The translations under genes and the position numbers were made by a program. Below are positions 45,030-54,463 of a stretch of 63,763 nt of DNA, in pieces. The DNA is from Pseudomonadota bacterium (GTDB taxonomy: Bacteria; Desulfobacterota; Binatia; Binatales; Binataceae), in NCBI GenBank assembly GCA_021325355.1, contig JAJPHI010000025.1, forward strand, positions 1 through 63,763, read 5' to 3'. Under the pieces are notes generated by a model that was given only the letters and a program-made list of their open reading frames with translations, searched no databases and had not been told where the DNA came from. Every line of letters starts with the position of its first letter. Position 1 is the stretch's first letter.

Positions 45030-45761
45030 CTACTTCTTGACGGTAACTGGAATCGATGCCGTCGGATTCGCCGGCGGAGTTTCGGGCGTCGCGCCGAGGT
45101 CTGCCAGCGCATCGACCACGATGGCCCGTTCCTGGGTGAACGGATGCTCACGCAGCAGGCGCTGATAGGCGGCGACGGCGCCCTGCTTGTCGCCCCGCTG
45201 GGCCATCAGGCGGGCGGCGTTAAGCGCGGCGCGTTCCTGTTCCGGCCCATTGAGTGAAGCAGCGTCTTCGTAAGCTTTCTGCGCGCCGGCGGTGTCGCCG
45301 AGGTTCTCGTCGGCCACCCCAAGCTGCATCAGCGCCATCTCGCGAAACGTCGGCCGATCAGCGGTGGCGAGGTACTGACGATAAGCATCGCGCGCCCGCG
45401 CGTTGTCGCCCAGCGCAAGATATGCGTTGCCGGCGTAGAAGCGCGCGAGCTGACCCAGCGGCGTTGCGGGATAAGCCTGAGCCAACTGCGCATAGGCAGT
45501 TGCGGCCGTCCTGAAGTCTTTGCGATCGAGCGCCGAGGTCGCCTGATAAAAGGCTTCCGCGGCGAGATTCCGTTGGCGGGCGAAATAGGCGCGGACCCCC
45601 ATCAATCCGAAGATCAGGACTATGGCGGCGGCGACGACGGCGAGAATCCTGAGGAGATTTTCGCCGATAAAGGTCGTCGTTTTCTCGATAATATTCTGGA
45701 ACTCGTCGGGTTGGCGGAGTTCCTTGCGCGTGATGCGCCGATGGTGGGTGGTGGTGGCCAT
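45030..45761 (-). CDS. YfgM-like membrane-anchored TPR protein
   Basis: 243 aa. A basic N-terminus (HHRRITRKELRQPDEF) precedes one transmembrane helix (about 38-57); the rest is periplasmic with about three TPR-like repeats (AAEAFYQATSALDRKDFRTAATAYAQL and so on). This is the plan of YfgM, the SecYEG-associated chaperone partner, although its usual neighbour bamB is absent. The Pro/Thr-rich tail is unremarkable. It is 90 bases after the bifunctional nuclease gene on the same strand. Confidence 0.78.
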   Translation of the reverse strand: MATTTHHRRITRKELRQPDEFQNIIEKTTTFIGENLLRILAVVAAAIVLIFGLMGVRAYFARQRNLAAEAFYQATSALDRKDFRTAATAYAQLAQAYPATPLGQLARFYAGNAYLALGDNARARDAYRQYLATADRPTFREMALMQLGVADENLGDTAGAQKAYEDAASLNGPEQERAALNAARLMAQRGDKQGAVAAYQRLLREHPFTQERAIVVDALADLGATPETPPANPTASIPVTVKK

Positions 45762-45851
45762 CAGGTTAGGATCGACCCCACCCGCCCGAGAGCGCGCAGC
45801 CGTCAGGGCCGGAGAGGTCGAAGGCGAGGGACAGCCGGTCGTGGGCGGCGA

Positions 45852-46391
45852 TCACATCTTGTACTTGAAATCCTCGGGTGACATCTTTTCGAGGATTTCA
45901 GACCACTTGTCCCGCGATACACTGGCCAGGTTCTGATCGGATGCCGCCCCGCTCTGCTGCTCGGCCGCCTCGTGCAGTTCGCTTGAGGTTTCGAGGACCT
46001 GTTTGGCCACGTAAATCGGCGACTTGGTGCGCAGTGCGATCGAGATGGCGTCGCTCGGCCGGGAATCCAACTGCATGGTCGAGCCTTCACGGGTGCGCAG
46101 CTCGATGCGCGCGTAGTAGGTATTATCGCGCAGCTCGGTAATCTCCACCGCCTCGACCGTGGTGCCGAGCTCGCCCAGCAGATTGCGCATCAGGTCGTGG
46201 GTCATCGGCCGCTGCGGCTTGTAACCCTCGATCTCGGTCGCCATCGAGGCCGCCTCGAGCGGACCGATCCAAATCGGCAGGTTCAGTTTGTTATCCGGGT
46301 CGCGCAGGACCACTATGGGCATCTTGGTGTTCGGATCGAGCGTTAAGCCGCCGACCACCATCAGAATGAAATCTTCCTTGGGAGCAGCCAT
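45852..46391 (-). CDS. bifunctional nuclease family protein (DUF151)
   Basis: 179 aa. The core is typical of the DUF151/BFN domain: LPIWIGPLEAASMATEIEGYKPQRPMTHDLMRNLL, YYARIELR and LDSRPSDAISIALRTKSPIYV. Plant and Thermotoga members have DNase/RNase activity; the bacterial role is unsettled. The C-terminal 35 residues are charged and Gln/Ser-rich. I chose the ATG at 46391 because the domain begins directly after it; the frame is open to 46640, but that stretch overlaps the end of the VWA gene and looks non-coding. Confidence 0.87.
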   Translation of the reverse strand: MAAPKEDFILMVVGGLTLDPNTKMPIVVLRDPDNKLNLPIWIGPLEAASMATEIEGYKPQRPMTHDLMRNLLGELGTTVEAVEITELRDNTYYARIELRTREGSTMQLDSRPSDAISIALRTKSPIYVAKQVLETSSELHEAAEQQSGAASDQNLASVSRDKWSEILEKMSPEDFKYKM

Positions 46392-46525
46392 ATTCACTTT
46401 GCGCCGGTTCGACGACGGTTCAGCCGGTCGCCTACGGCAGGTCGCTTGCGGACTTGGTTTTATCTTGGCCCATAGCCCCTCAACCGTCAACCTGACCAAC
46501 CGCGAGAGACGCTGAACCGACCTCC

Positions 46526-47941
46526 TCAGCGCGGCACCAACTGATCGATCACGCGATACAGTTGGTTCAGGTTGCGGCACTCCTCCACCAGGTCGCAGTG
46601 AACTGCGTACCGTTCCATCTCGCTGTCGCCAAATCCCCACGTATTACGGCTTTCCGGATTGAGCCAGATCACGCGACGAGCGCGCTGCTTGACCTCGCGC
46701 AATGCCCAATCGTGCGGGAGATTATAATTGTTGCGCGCGTCACCGAGAACAATCACCGTGGTGCGTTTGTTGACGGCGCCCAGGTGCTCGGTGGCAAAGG
46801 TGCGGAAAGCGCGACCGAAATCCGAATGCGCATAAACGTTGATGATGTCGCCCTTCAGCGCCACGTCGAGCGCTTCCTTGACGTCGTTGGTGCGAAAGCT
46901 TTCCGTCACCTCGCCGATATCCGAGACGAAAACGAAGCTGCGCACGCGCGAATAGAGATCCTGCAGGGAGTAGACGAACTGCAGCATGAAGCGCGAGGCA
47001 TTGCGGACGGAATCCGACACGTCGCACATGATCAGGATCTGCGGTTTTTCGCGTTTACGCTTTTCAAAGCAGAGCTTGAACGGAACGCCGCCGTTGACGA
47101 GGTTCTTGCGCAGCGTGCGCTTGATATCGAAGCGGCCCTTCTTCATGCGCTTGCGGCGGACCGCGATGATGTTCTTGAGGCGCTGGGCGAGCCGTGTCAC
47201 CGCCTCGCGCATCTTCTCGAGCTCCTCGTCGCTCAGGTAGTAGAAGCTTTTGTCCGCAAGCTGGTTCATGCGGGCTTCTTCGCGCGACTTGAGGTCGCGC
47301 TTTTCGCGCTCCTGGCGGACGTAGCGCCGGATGATATCGTCGAGCATCTTCAGCCGGCGATCGAGATACTCTTCCATCTTGGCGCGAAACGCCGAGCCCA
47401 TGTCGAGCTTCGAAAGCTGCTCGCGCAGTTCCTTGATCTCCTGTTCGAGCTTGTCGAAACCCAGCGCGCGAGCGAGCGCGCGGGCGAAGTAGTTCTCCTC
47501 AATCGTGCGCTGGATGCCCTGCATCCGGATGGCCCGCGCGGCCTCGCGCATCATGCGCTCGAGCTGGCCGTCGCGATTCTGCAGGAGCTGCTTCGCCAGT
47601 TCCGACAGTTCGTCGCCGTGCTGTTTCAGCATGTTCTCGACTTCGTCCAGGAAGTCCTGAAAATCCTGGTCCGACATCGAGAGCGCGTCCTGCACCTGCT
47701 TGCTCGCGGTCTTGATGATCTCGCCGAGGCCGCTGAAATAGACGTCGAACAGCTCCTCGAAGACCGGAATCTCGTGCGCGCGCTTGATCATGGTGGCGCG
47801 CAGCGAGGAACGGAACAGCTCGCGTTCGTTAAGTCCTGACACCTCCGCGGCGCTGATCGCATCCAGCGTCTCGGCGAGCGAAACGCGCACGCCGTTCTGG
47901 CGCAGCAGATTCGCGAATTCGACCAGCTTTTCTTCGAACAT
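46526..47941 (-). CDS. VWA-domain protein (CoxE-like), partner of the MoxR ATPase
   Basis: 471 aa. The first 290 residues are helical, charged and coiled-coil-prone. The C-terminal VWA domain has the MIDAS motif DVSDS in MCDVSDSVRNASRF, a later threonine/serine-bearing loop and VIVLGDARNN. CoxE-like proteins work with a MoxR AAA+ ATPase to insert metals or mature enzyme complexes, as with carbon monoxide dehydrogenase CoxDE. The gene follows the MoxR gene by 50 bases on the same strand. No obvious client (cox or mox genes) is in the window; the Mo-oxidoreductase 42 kb away is a possible but unproved target. Confidence 0.88.
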   Translation of the reverse strand: MFEEKLVEFANLLRQNGVRVSLAETLDAISAAEVSGLNERELFRSSLRATMIKRAHEIPVFEELFDVYFSGLGEIIKTASKQVQDALSMSDQDFQDFLDEVENMLKQHGDELSELAKQLLQNRDGQLERMMREAARAIRMQGIQRTIEENYFARALARALGFDKLEQEIKELREQLSKLDMGSAFRAKMEEYLDRRLKMLDDIIRRYVRQEREKRDLKSREEARMNQLADKSFYYLSDEELEKMREAVTRLAQRLKNIIAVRRKRMKKGRFDIKRTLRKNLVNGGVPFKLCFEKRKREKPQILIMCDVSDSVRNASRFMLQFVYSLQDLYSRVRSFVFVSDIGEVTESFRTNDVKEALDVALKGDIINVYAHSDFGRAFRTFATEHLGAVNKRTTVIVLGDARNNYNLPHDWALREVKQRARRVIWLNPESRNTWGFGDSEMERYAVHCDLVEECRNLNQLYRVIDQLVPR

Positions 47942-47991
47942 GTATGGTACCGCCGGTTATGCCGCTCGCGCGGGCGATGCGGCCAGCCTGG

Positions 47992-48975
47992 TTAGTTCAG
48001 CAGGTCCTTGTCGCTCACGGGTTTGCCGGTGGCCGCGGCCGCCTCCGTGCCGCCGCGCTTGGCGCGCACCCTCCGCATGTACTCCTTGAGTTCCTCCTGC
48101 GCCTTGCGCACGTCGCCTTCGTACTTGACGATCGTGTCGAGCGTCTCATCGACCAGCGCGCTGTCAAGATTCTGCACGTTCAACAGCGTCAAGGCCTTGA
48201 CCCAGTCGAGCGTTTCACTGATACCCGGCGTTTTCTTGAGGTCGAGCTTGCGCAGCGATTGCACCACCTGAACGACCTCGTCGGCCAGCTTGTCGGCGGC
48301 ATCGGGCACCTTCAGCCGGATGATCGCCAATTCCTGATCCTTGCTCGGGAAGTCGATATAGAGATGCAGGCAGCGGCGTTTCAGCGCGTCGGACATCTCG
48401 CGGGCATTGTTCGAGGTGAGGATGACCAGCGGGATGTTCTTGGCCTTGAAGGTGCCGATTTCCGGCACGGTCACCTGGAAATCCGACAGGAGCTCGAGCA
48501 GGAAGGCTTCAAACTCGGCGTCAGCCTTGTCGATTTCGTCGATCAGCAAGACCACTGGCTTGTCCGAGTTGATGGCGCGCATCAGCGGACGCGGCAGGAC
48601 GAACTTCTCGGAGAAAAACACCTCGTCCTCAGCCGCAATCCGATCGACCGCCTGCGAGAGACTCTTGGTGCCGGTCAGCACCTCGCTGATCTTGTCCTTG
48701 AGGATCTGGGTGTAAAGCAGTTGCTTGGCATACTCCCACTCGTAGAGGGCCTTGCCTTCATCGAGCCCCTCGTAGCACTGCAGGCGGATCAGCTCGTAAT
48801 CCAGGGCGGAGGCCAACACCTTGGCCAGATCGGTTTTGCCCACCCCGGCGGGCCCTTCGACCAGCACCGGCTTGCCCATCGCGGTGGCCAGATAGACCAC
48901 GGTCGCAATCCGCCGACTCGCAATGTAATTGTTCTTGGCAAACCGATCGATTACTTCGTCAATCGACTGGAACAT
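47992..48975 (-). CDS. MoxR-family AAA+ ATPase
   Basis: 327 aa. Walker A is EGPAGVGKTDLAKV (about 39-52), Walker B VLLIDEIDKAD (about 144-154), followed by sensor 1 (VILTSNNAREM) and the MoxR lid region. It is a chaperone-like ATPase acting with VWA proteins. The ATG at 48975 has a strong GGGAGG about 5 bases upstream. First gene of the MoxR-VWA pair. Confidence 0.92.
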   Translation of the reverse strand: MFQSIDEVIDRFAKNNYIASRRIATVVYLATAMGKPVLVEGPAGVGKTDLAKVLASALDYELIRLQCYEGLDEGKALYEWEYAKQLLYTQILKDKISEVLTGTKSLSQAVDRIAAEDEVFFSEKFVLPRPLMRAINSDKPVVLLIDEIDKADAEFEAFLLELLSDFQVTVPEIGTFKAKNIPLVILTSNNAREMSDALKRRCLHLYIDFPSKDQELAIIRLKVPDAADKLADEVVQVVQSLRKLDLKKTPGISETLDWVKALTLLNVQNLDSALVDETLDTIVKYEGDVRKAQEELKEYMRRVRAKRGGTEAAAATGKPVSDKDLLN

Positions 48976-49109
48976 TCACCCTCCCATTGCTGCGGTTGGG
49001 TACGCCTTTCCGCGCAATCCAATTTCCTTATCATGATGGGCCGGTCAGGGGAAACCGGCGCGCGATCGCCGCGCCCGGCCCGCGATCGTCGTGAGCCCGC
49101 GCCGCGCAT

Positions 49110-50324
49110 CTAGATATGCAGCTCCTCCGGCGCCAGCGCGCCGGTCTCAAAGCGCTCCCGCCCGAGCGCCGACGCTTCGAAATCGCGATAGGCCCCGGTG
49201 GTGATCAGTTCGGCGAGCGCCTGCCCTGCCCCATAGGATTGCATCGCACCGCGTCCACTGAACGAATGGGCTTCGAATACCCGCGGGGCGGCGCGGCCGA
49301 TAATCGCGCTGCGGTCCGGACTCAACTCGTACAATCCGGCCCATCCGCCGACGTGGCGCAGCCGCTCGCAACAGCTCATCCGCGCATACATCCGGGGCCA
49401 GATTTCATTGAGAAAAAAGGGCTCGCCGTCATATTCAAAATGATGGCCCGGCGGCGTGTCGGGCGGCGAGTAGCCGGCCAGGATATGCGTCCCCTCATTG
49501 TGGAAGTAGAGGCCCGAGGTGTCGACGATCATGCCGTACGGCGCGAAGTTCGTTGCGCGATTATCAACGATGCAGATCTGGCGCCGCACCGATTCGCTGT
49601 AGTTCCGGAGCCCGAACAGCCGGAGCACGTTGTCCGACCAGGCGCCCGTGGTGATCGCCACCGCCGTCGCACGCAATTCGATGAGTTGACCGCGGGCCGC
49701 CGCGCCGCGGTCGTCCTCGGTCATCAACCGGGCGAGCTCGGCGTCGCTCAGCGCGCTCTCCGCCTGCCAGCACTCGAGCCGCACTTCATCCGCCTCGACC
49801 GCGGCCGCATCGACGAAAACCTGATCCAGGAACACGGCGCCGTGGGCGCGTGCGATTCTCCGGTAGTGCTCCTTGAGCAGGTTCGGATTGATCAGTCCAT
49901 CATCGGGGGAGAACGTCGCGCCGGCGATATCGTCGAGCCGGTCGATCTCGGGGACCCGCCGATTCACTTCGGCGGCGCTTAAGGTCTCGATCCGATGACC
50001 GAGCGATCGCTGCAGTTCAAGATGGGCCAGCGCCTGCGGCCAGGTCGCCTCGTCGTAAAGCCATAGATAGCCCTTCTGGCGAAAGCCGACCTCCGTGCGA
50101 ATCGATTCGTAGTAGCGGATCGAGGCGCGGCACAGCGCGATATTGACCGGCTGCCACCAGGTTGCGCGGACGCCGCCCGCGTTCTTCTCGCTCGAGCTCA
50201 GCCGTCCGCTGAGATCGATATCGGCGACGACGACGCGCGCGCCGCGCTGCGCGAGGCCCATCGCCACCGCGCTGCCGATAATGCCGCCGCCAATCAGCGC
50301 CACGTCGTAACGTTCGCCGGCCAC
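49110..50324 (-). CDS. FAD-dependent oxidoreductase of the DAO (glycine oxidase / sarcosine oxidase-like) family
   Basis: 404 aa. The N-terminal dinucleotide fold DVALIGGGIIGSAVAMGLAQRG holds FAD, with Asp at the end of strand 2 (VVADID). Substrate-domain sequence includes GGVRATWWQPVNIALCRASIRYY, AVAITTGAWSDNV and GGWAGLYELSPDRSAIIG near the second FAD contact. Relatives oxidise amines or amino acids such as glycine, sarcosine or N-methyl compounds. The start is a GTG at 50324, with TAGCAT 6 bases upstream on the same strand and no ribosome site, so a leaderless mRNA is possible. It is divergent from the NRDE gene. Confidence 0.87.
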   Translation of the reverse strand: MAGERYDVALIGGGIIGSAVAMGLAQRGARVVVADIDLSGRLSSSEKNAGGVRATWWQPVNIALCRASIRYYESIRTEVGFRQKGYLWLYDEATWPQALAHLELQRSLGHRIETLSAAEVNRRVPEIDRLDDIAGATFSPDDGLINPNLLKEHYRRIARAHGAVFLDQVFVDAAAVEADEVRLECWQAESALSDAELARLMTEDDRGAAARGQLIELRATAVAITTGAWSDNVLRLFGLRNYSESVRRQICIVDNRATNFAPYGMIVDTSGLYFHNEGTHILAGYSPPDTPPGHHFEYDGEPFFLNEIWPRMYARMSCCERLRHVGGWAGLYELSPDRSAIIGRAAPRVFEAHSFSGRGAMQSYGAGQALAELITTGAYRDFEASALGRERFETGALAPEELHI

Positions 50325-50330
50325 ACTTCG

Positions 50331-50336
50331 ATGCTA
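50331..50336 (-). promoter_or_regulatory. candidate -10 box of the FAD-dependent oxidoreductase
   Basis: On the minus strand, TAGCAT ends 6 bases before the GTG start at 50324, so transcription would begin at or next to the start codon. The -35 region (TCGAAC, 17 bases upstream) is weak. Confidence 0.3.
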
Positions 50337-50461
50337 ACCGTATCGGAGGCGCGGTTCGAGTCGTCAATCGGGTCGCCATCGCGCTGAGAGCCGACGGCTC
50401 GAGCTTCGGGTGATGGGACGAGCGCTTGTGCTATGCCGCCATCTTTTGGCACTTTGGCGAC

Positions 50462-51316
50462 ATGTGCACCCTGGCCATCTATTTTCGTGCCTTTGCGGAC
50501 TATCCCGTGATAGTCGCGGCCAATCGCGACGAATACCTGGCGCGCCCGGCCCTGCCGCCAACCTTGCTCTGCAGCGAACCGCGGGTGGTGGGCGGCAAGG
50601 ATTTGCGCGCGAACGGCACCTGGCTGGGGATTAACGAGCACGGCATTATCGCCGGGCTGCTCAATCGTCGCAACGGCGCGGCGGTCAACAATCCTGAGCT
50701 GCGTTCGCGCGGGCTGCTCTGTCTCGACGCGCTCCGCTGCCGCACCGCGGCCGAAGCCGCCGAGACGGTCGCCCGGCAAAGCGGCGCGGATTACAATCCG
50801 TTCAATCTGCTGATCGCGTCGCGTGACCAATCCTTCGTCGCCTACAACCGCTTCGGACAGATTGAGCTGGTGGAACTCACCCCCGGACTCCATCTGCTGA
50901 CCAATATCGATATCGACGATTTCGAATGCCCGCGTATCAGTCGCTCCTACGGGCGCTTCGCGGCCCTCGTCTGTCATCCGGAATTTGCGCGCGATCCGGT
51001 CGCCCATCGCGAAGAGCTCCATCGTCTGCTGGCGGATCACTCGACGCAGCTCGATCCGCGCACCGGTGACACTATAGCCGGCATGAGCCGCGAAGAATTC
51101 GAGAAGCTCACCGATTTGGAGCGCGCGCGCGTCGGCGGCGTGCGTTCCCTCTGTGTGCATCTGGGCGAGTACGGCACGTGCTCGTCGAGCCTCATCTTCA
51201 TGGGACGCGACCCGGGGCGGATCGAGCATTTCTTTGCTCCTGGTGCGCCGTGCACCAATTCGTACCAGCCGGTCGTGACGCCGTTTCAGGTCGCTACCGT
51301 CAGCGTGGCGACCTGA
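50462..51316 (+). CDS. NRDE-family protein (TANGO2-like)
   Basis: 284 aa. It begins MCTLAIYFRAF and has the family signature ANRDEYLARPA near residue 24. Cys2 would become N-terminal after Met removal, as in Ntn-type hydrolases. Other blocks are GGKDLRANGTWLGINEHG and LLNRR. TANGO2 in eukaryotes affects secretion and lipid or haem handling; the bacterial function is unknown. The ATG at 50462 was chosen over an in-frame ATG at 50426 because Cys2 and the conserved block follow it. Its last 17 bases overlap the convergent ROK gene. Confidence 0.87.
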   Translation: MCTLAIYFRAFADYPVIVAANRDEYLARPALPPTLLCSEPRVVGGKDLRANGTWLGINEHGIIAGLLNRRNGAAVNNPELRSRGLLCLDALRCRTAAEAAETVARQSGADYNPFNLLIASRDQSFVAYNRFGQIELVELTPGLHLLTNIDIDDFECPRISRSYGRFAALVCHPEFARDPVAHREELHRLLADHSTQLDPRTGDTIAGMSREEFEKLTDLERARVGGVRSLCVHLGEYGTCSSSLIFMGRDPGRIEHFFAPGAPCTNSYQPVVTPFQVATVSVAT

Positions 51317-52235
51317 GGTGATCGCCGCCGCTTTCTGACCACAACAGGGCCGCGCCACGCACCCCGCTCGAATCGCCGAATCGCGCCGGCACGATAGGCG
51401 TCGTAAAGCCGTCGGCGAAGACGTAGTCGGTCAGCAACTGCGGCAGGGAATGATAGAGGCGGCGGATATTCGACAGCCCGCCGGCCAGCACGATCACGTC
51501 AGGGTCGACGATGTTGACGACGTGCGCGAGACCGCGCGCCAGGCGGCTTTCGTACTGTGCCATCGCCCGCACCGCTTCGCCCTCGCCCGCCGCAGCCGCC
51601 GCCGCGATCTGTGCCGGACTGAGGCTCCGTGAGGTCGCCGCGGCGAAGAGCCTCGCCATCGCCGGTCCCGAAAGGAACGTTTCGAGACAACCGCTCTTTC
51701 CGCAATAACACGGCGGTCCGGGTTGTTCATCGGCCGTCGGCCACGGGAGCGGATTATGGCCCCATTCACCGGCGACTCGATTTCGTCCACTGACCAGCCG
51801 TCCATCAACGGTAAGGCCGCCGCCGACTCCAGTGCCGAGGATCACGCTGAAGACGGTCGCCGCGCCGCGCCCCGCCCCATCGCGCGCTTCCGATAGCGCG
51901 AGACAGTTGGCGTCGTTCTCGAGTCTGACCGGCCGCTGCAGCGCCTCGGCCAGATCGCGATCGAGCGGCCGACCGTTGAGTACGAGGCTGTTCGAGTTGC
52001 GAATCAGGCCGGTGCGCGGCGAAATCGATCCGGGCGTGCCGATACCCAATGTGCCCGCCTGACCGAGTTGTCGCTCGACGTCGGCTACGAGTTCCACGAT
52101 CGCGTTCAGGATACCGTGATAGTCGCCCGCAGGGGTCGGTATGCGCCGGCGATACACTTCGCCACCGGCCTGGTCGAGAGCGATCGCCTCGATCTTCGTT
52201 CCGCCGAGGTCAATCCCGATACGCAGGGTCTTCAT
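51300..52235 (-). CDS. ROK-family sugar kinase (glucokinase-like)
   Basis: 311 aa. ATP-binding DLGGTKIEAIALD at the N-terminus; catalytic LENDANCLALSEA with the base aspartate; GTGVGGGLTVDGRLVSG; and the ROK zinc site PPCYCGKSGCLETFLSGPA (Cys residues plus an upstream GHNP histidine). It probably phosphorylates glucose or an amino sugar. There is no helix-turn-helix, so it is a kinase, not a ROK repressor. The ATG at 52235 fits the conserved N-terminus; the frame is open to 52325 but overlaps the upstream gene. It ends 17 bases inside the opposite NRDE gene. Confidence 0.92.
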   Translation of the reverse strand: MKTLRIGIDLGGTKIEAIALDQAGGEVYRRRIPTPAGDYHGILNAIVELVADVERQLGQAGTLGIGTPGSISPRTGLIRNSNSLVLNGRPLDRDLAEALQRPVRLENDANCLALSEARDGAGRGAATVFSVILGTGVGGGLTVDGRLVSGRNRVAGEWGHNPLPWPTADEQPGPPCYCGKSGCLETFLSGPAMARLFAAATSRSLSPAQIAAAAAAGEGEAVRAMAQYESRLARGLAHVVNIVDPDVIVLAGGLSNIRRLYHSLPQLLTDYVFADGFTTPIVPARFGDSSGVRGAALLWSESGGDHLRSPR

Positions 52236-52251
52236 CGTCGTAACTGACCGA

Positions 52252-53058
52252 TTATTTGCGGCGAAGCACCGCGAGCCAACGTCCCCGGCATCGCGCAAGC
52301 GGTCGGTCGAAGCGATTATCGGCACAGCACGCGATCATCTCAAAGCATCCCGACGCGCGCGCCGCAAGGTCCATCAGGGTCGGCGTGGTGTAGCGTACCG
52401 GAATGATGTCGCGGGTGGTGACGACGCGGTCGGCAAAATGGATCCGGCACTCCAGCTCGTAAATCGAGTGCAGTCCCTCATCCCAGGCGATTGGCCGATA
52501 GAACTCGCGCACGTCGATGCGGATCGCTCCGACCCTCACCTTGCGCTCGCGCCATTGTCGGCGCTGCGTGATTAGCTCGACGCCGGCGTGACGATCGATA
52601 TCGATGCAATAGAGACCGCCGGAGCGGAGCGCGCGCGCCACGGCGGCGAGATGGGTCAACAGGTCGGCGTTGCGCGTGATGATGGGAAACGTCTCGGACA
52701 TGAAGATCGCGGCGTCGAACGGCGGCTCGGGCAGAGTGAAGCGTTCGATCCGGCGTCGATAAAACTTCAACCGCGGGTTTTTGGCGGCCTGCGCCCGGCC
52801 CGCCGCGATCATGGTCGGCGAGCGGTCGATGCCGACCACCGCGAGACCCTGGCGGGCGAAAATCTGGCCGTGCGGCGAATCACCCGCCCCGATATCCAGC
52901 AGGCGCCGCACCGGCCGTTTCAGGTACCTGCTCCAGACCTGCACGAGAAATTTTACTTCACGCTGGATGTCCCCGGGCCGTTCCATGTGGACGCGTCGAA
53001 ATAGCTCCGGAAATTCGTAGATGCTGCGTTCCATCGGCGTCCCGGTCTGGCCCGTCAT
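52252..53058 (-). CDS. class I SAM-dependent methyltransferase
   Basis: 268 aa from the ATG at 53058; starts at 53067 or 53034 are also possible. Motif I is LLDIGAGDSPHG, followed by VVGIDRS at strand 2 and AAIFMSETF at motif II-III. The N-terminal 40 residues (IYEFPELFRRVHMERPGDIQREVKFL) are typical of small-molecule methyltransferases. Substrate unknown. It lies 16 bases upstream of the ROK kinase gene on the same strand and is divergent from the CoA-transferase gene. Confidence 0.82.
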   Translation of the reverse strand: MTGQTGTPMERSIYEFPELFRRVHMERPGDIQREVKFLVQVWSRYLKRPVRRLLDIGAGDSPHGQIFARQGLAVVGIDRSPTMIAAGRAQAAKNPRLKFYRRRIERFTLPEPPFDAAIFMSETFPIITRNADLLTHLAAVARALRSGGLYCIDIDRHAGVELITQRRQWRERKVRVGAIRIDVREFYRPIAWDEGLHSIYELECRIHFADRVVTTRDIIPVRYTTPTLMDLAARASGCFEMIACCADNRFDRPLARCRGRWLAVLRRK

Positions 53059-53130
53059 TTCCCGCAAACCTTGCCCTTCATTCCGGCGATGCTAAGCTCT
53101 CGACACTTCTTTAGCGGAGCATAAACGGAG

Positions 53131-54339
53131 ATGAGCAAGCCGCTTGAGGGCATCAAGGTTATCGAGATCGGCCAGGAGATCCAGGGGCCGTTTGCCGGAC
53201 TCTTTCTGTCCGATCTCGGGGCCCAGGTCACCAAAGTCGAGAATCGCGAGACCGGCGACCTTAGTCGCTGGCTGCTGGCTCGCCTGATCGGCGGCAGCAA
53301 GGTCAAGAATGCCAACGTGTCCCACTATTTCCTCGCGATGAATCGGGGCAAGCGCAGTATCACTGCGAACCTCAAAAAGCCCGAGGGCGCCGAGGTCGTC
53401 CGCCGGATGGCGCGGAGTTATGACATTCTCCTGACCAACTACCGACCAGGCGTGCTCGATCGTTTGGGTCTCGGCTTCGAGGATCTGAGAAAGGTCAACC
53501 CGCGCATCATTTTCGCGCAGGCGAGCTCCTGGGGTCCGATCGGTCCGTGGGCGATGCGCCCGAGCCGCGATACCCTGGCCCAAGCCGCGAGCGGAATCAT
53601 GTCCAAACAGGGGATGCCCGGCCAACCGCCCGCTCCCGCCGCCGCGGCGATCGCCGACCAGACCGGCGGCCTGTCGCTGGCCGCGGGCATCCTGGCGGCC
53701 CTGTTCAACCGCGAACGCACGGGCCAGGGGCAACGCGTTGACGTATCGATCTACGGCACGATGATCGCCGGGCAAGCGTTCGAGCTCAACTACACCGCGC
53801 TGACCGGCGAGGAGCCCGAGCGCGCGGGCCGTGGCCATCCGTTCCTTCATGGCATCGTCGGCGCTTTCCCCACCAAGGACGGTTATATTGCGATGATCGG
53901 CGTGGATGACCAGCGCTGGCCGCGCTTCTGCGAGATTCTCGGCATTCAGCATCTCCAGAACGATCCCGAATGCGACAACGTCGCACGGACCTTCCACGGC
54001 CAAAAGATCGAAAAGGTGCTCGACGAGGTTTTCCCGACCAGGACCACGGCGGAATGGATGAAGCTTTTGACCGACGCCGATATCCTCGTCAGCGAGGTCG
54101 TCGATTACCGCCAGGTGCTCGCCAGCGAACAGGCCCGGATCAACGGCTATGTGCGCGAGATGGAGCATCCGGTGGCGGGCAAGATGGTGGTGACGGGCTC
54201 ACCGATCACGCTCAACGGCGAGGTCACGCGCACGGCCGAGCCGCCCGCCGAACTCGGTCAACATACGGAGGAGGTGTTGCTCGAACTCGGCTACTCGTGG
54301 GAGGAAATCGGCCGCCTGCGTGAGGTCGAGGCGATCTGA
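53131..54339 (+). CDS. CaiB/BaiF-family (class III) CoA-transferase
   Basis: 402 aa, normal length. N-terminal LEGIKVIEIGQEIQGPFAGLFLSDLGAQVTKVE is the CoA-binding fold; ITANLKKPEGAEVVRRMARSYDILLTNYRPGVLDRLGLG and FAQASSWGPIGP follow; the catalytic aspartate of class III enzymes should be in the AAAIADQTGGLSLAAGILAAL segment (near residue 177). It moves CoA between organic acids, activating a substrate for beta-oxidation-like breakdown. The next gene may be its partner. A short GGAG stands directly before the ATG; GGAG further upstream may help. Confidence 0.92.
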   Translation: MSKPLEGIKVIEIGQEIQGPFAGLFLSDLGAQVTKVENRETGDLSRWLLARLIGGSKVKNANVSHYFLAMNRGKRSITANLKKPEGAEVVRRMARSYDILLTNYRPGVLDRLGLGFEDLRKVNPRIIFAQASSWGPIGPWAMRPSRDTLAQAASGIMSKQGMPGQPPAPAAAAIADQTGGLSLAAGILAALFNRERTGQGQRVDVSIYGTMIAGQAFELNYTALTGEEPERAGRGHPFLHGIVGAFPTKDGYIAMIGVDDQRWPRFCEILGIQHLQNDPECDNVARTFHGQKIEKVLDEVFPTRTTAEWMKLLTDADILVSEVVDYRQVLASEQARINGYVREMEHPVAGKMVVTGSPITLNGEVTRTAEPPAELGQHTEEVLLELGYSWEEIGRLREVEAI

Positions 54340-54463
54340 GTGATCGGGGCGCGCCCGGACTCCATCGATCAGCTCGCGCTCCCGGCTTGACGCTGGACAA
54401 GCACGGTCAGGAAGTGGGAATCTGCGAACGAACGCGCTCTAACCGCAACGGAGGATATCCCCA

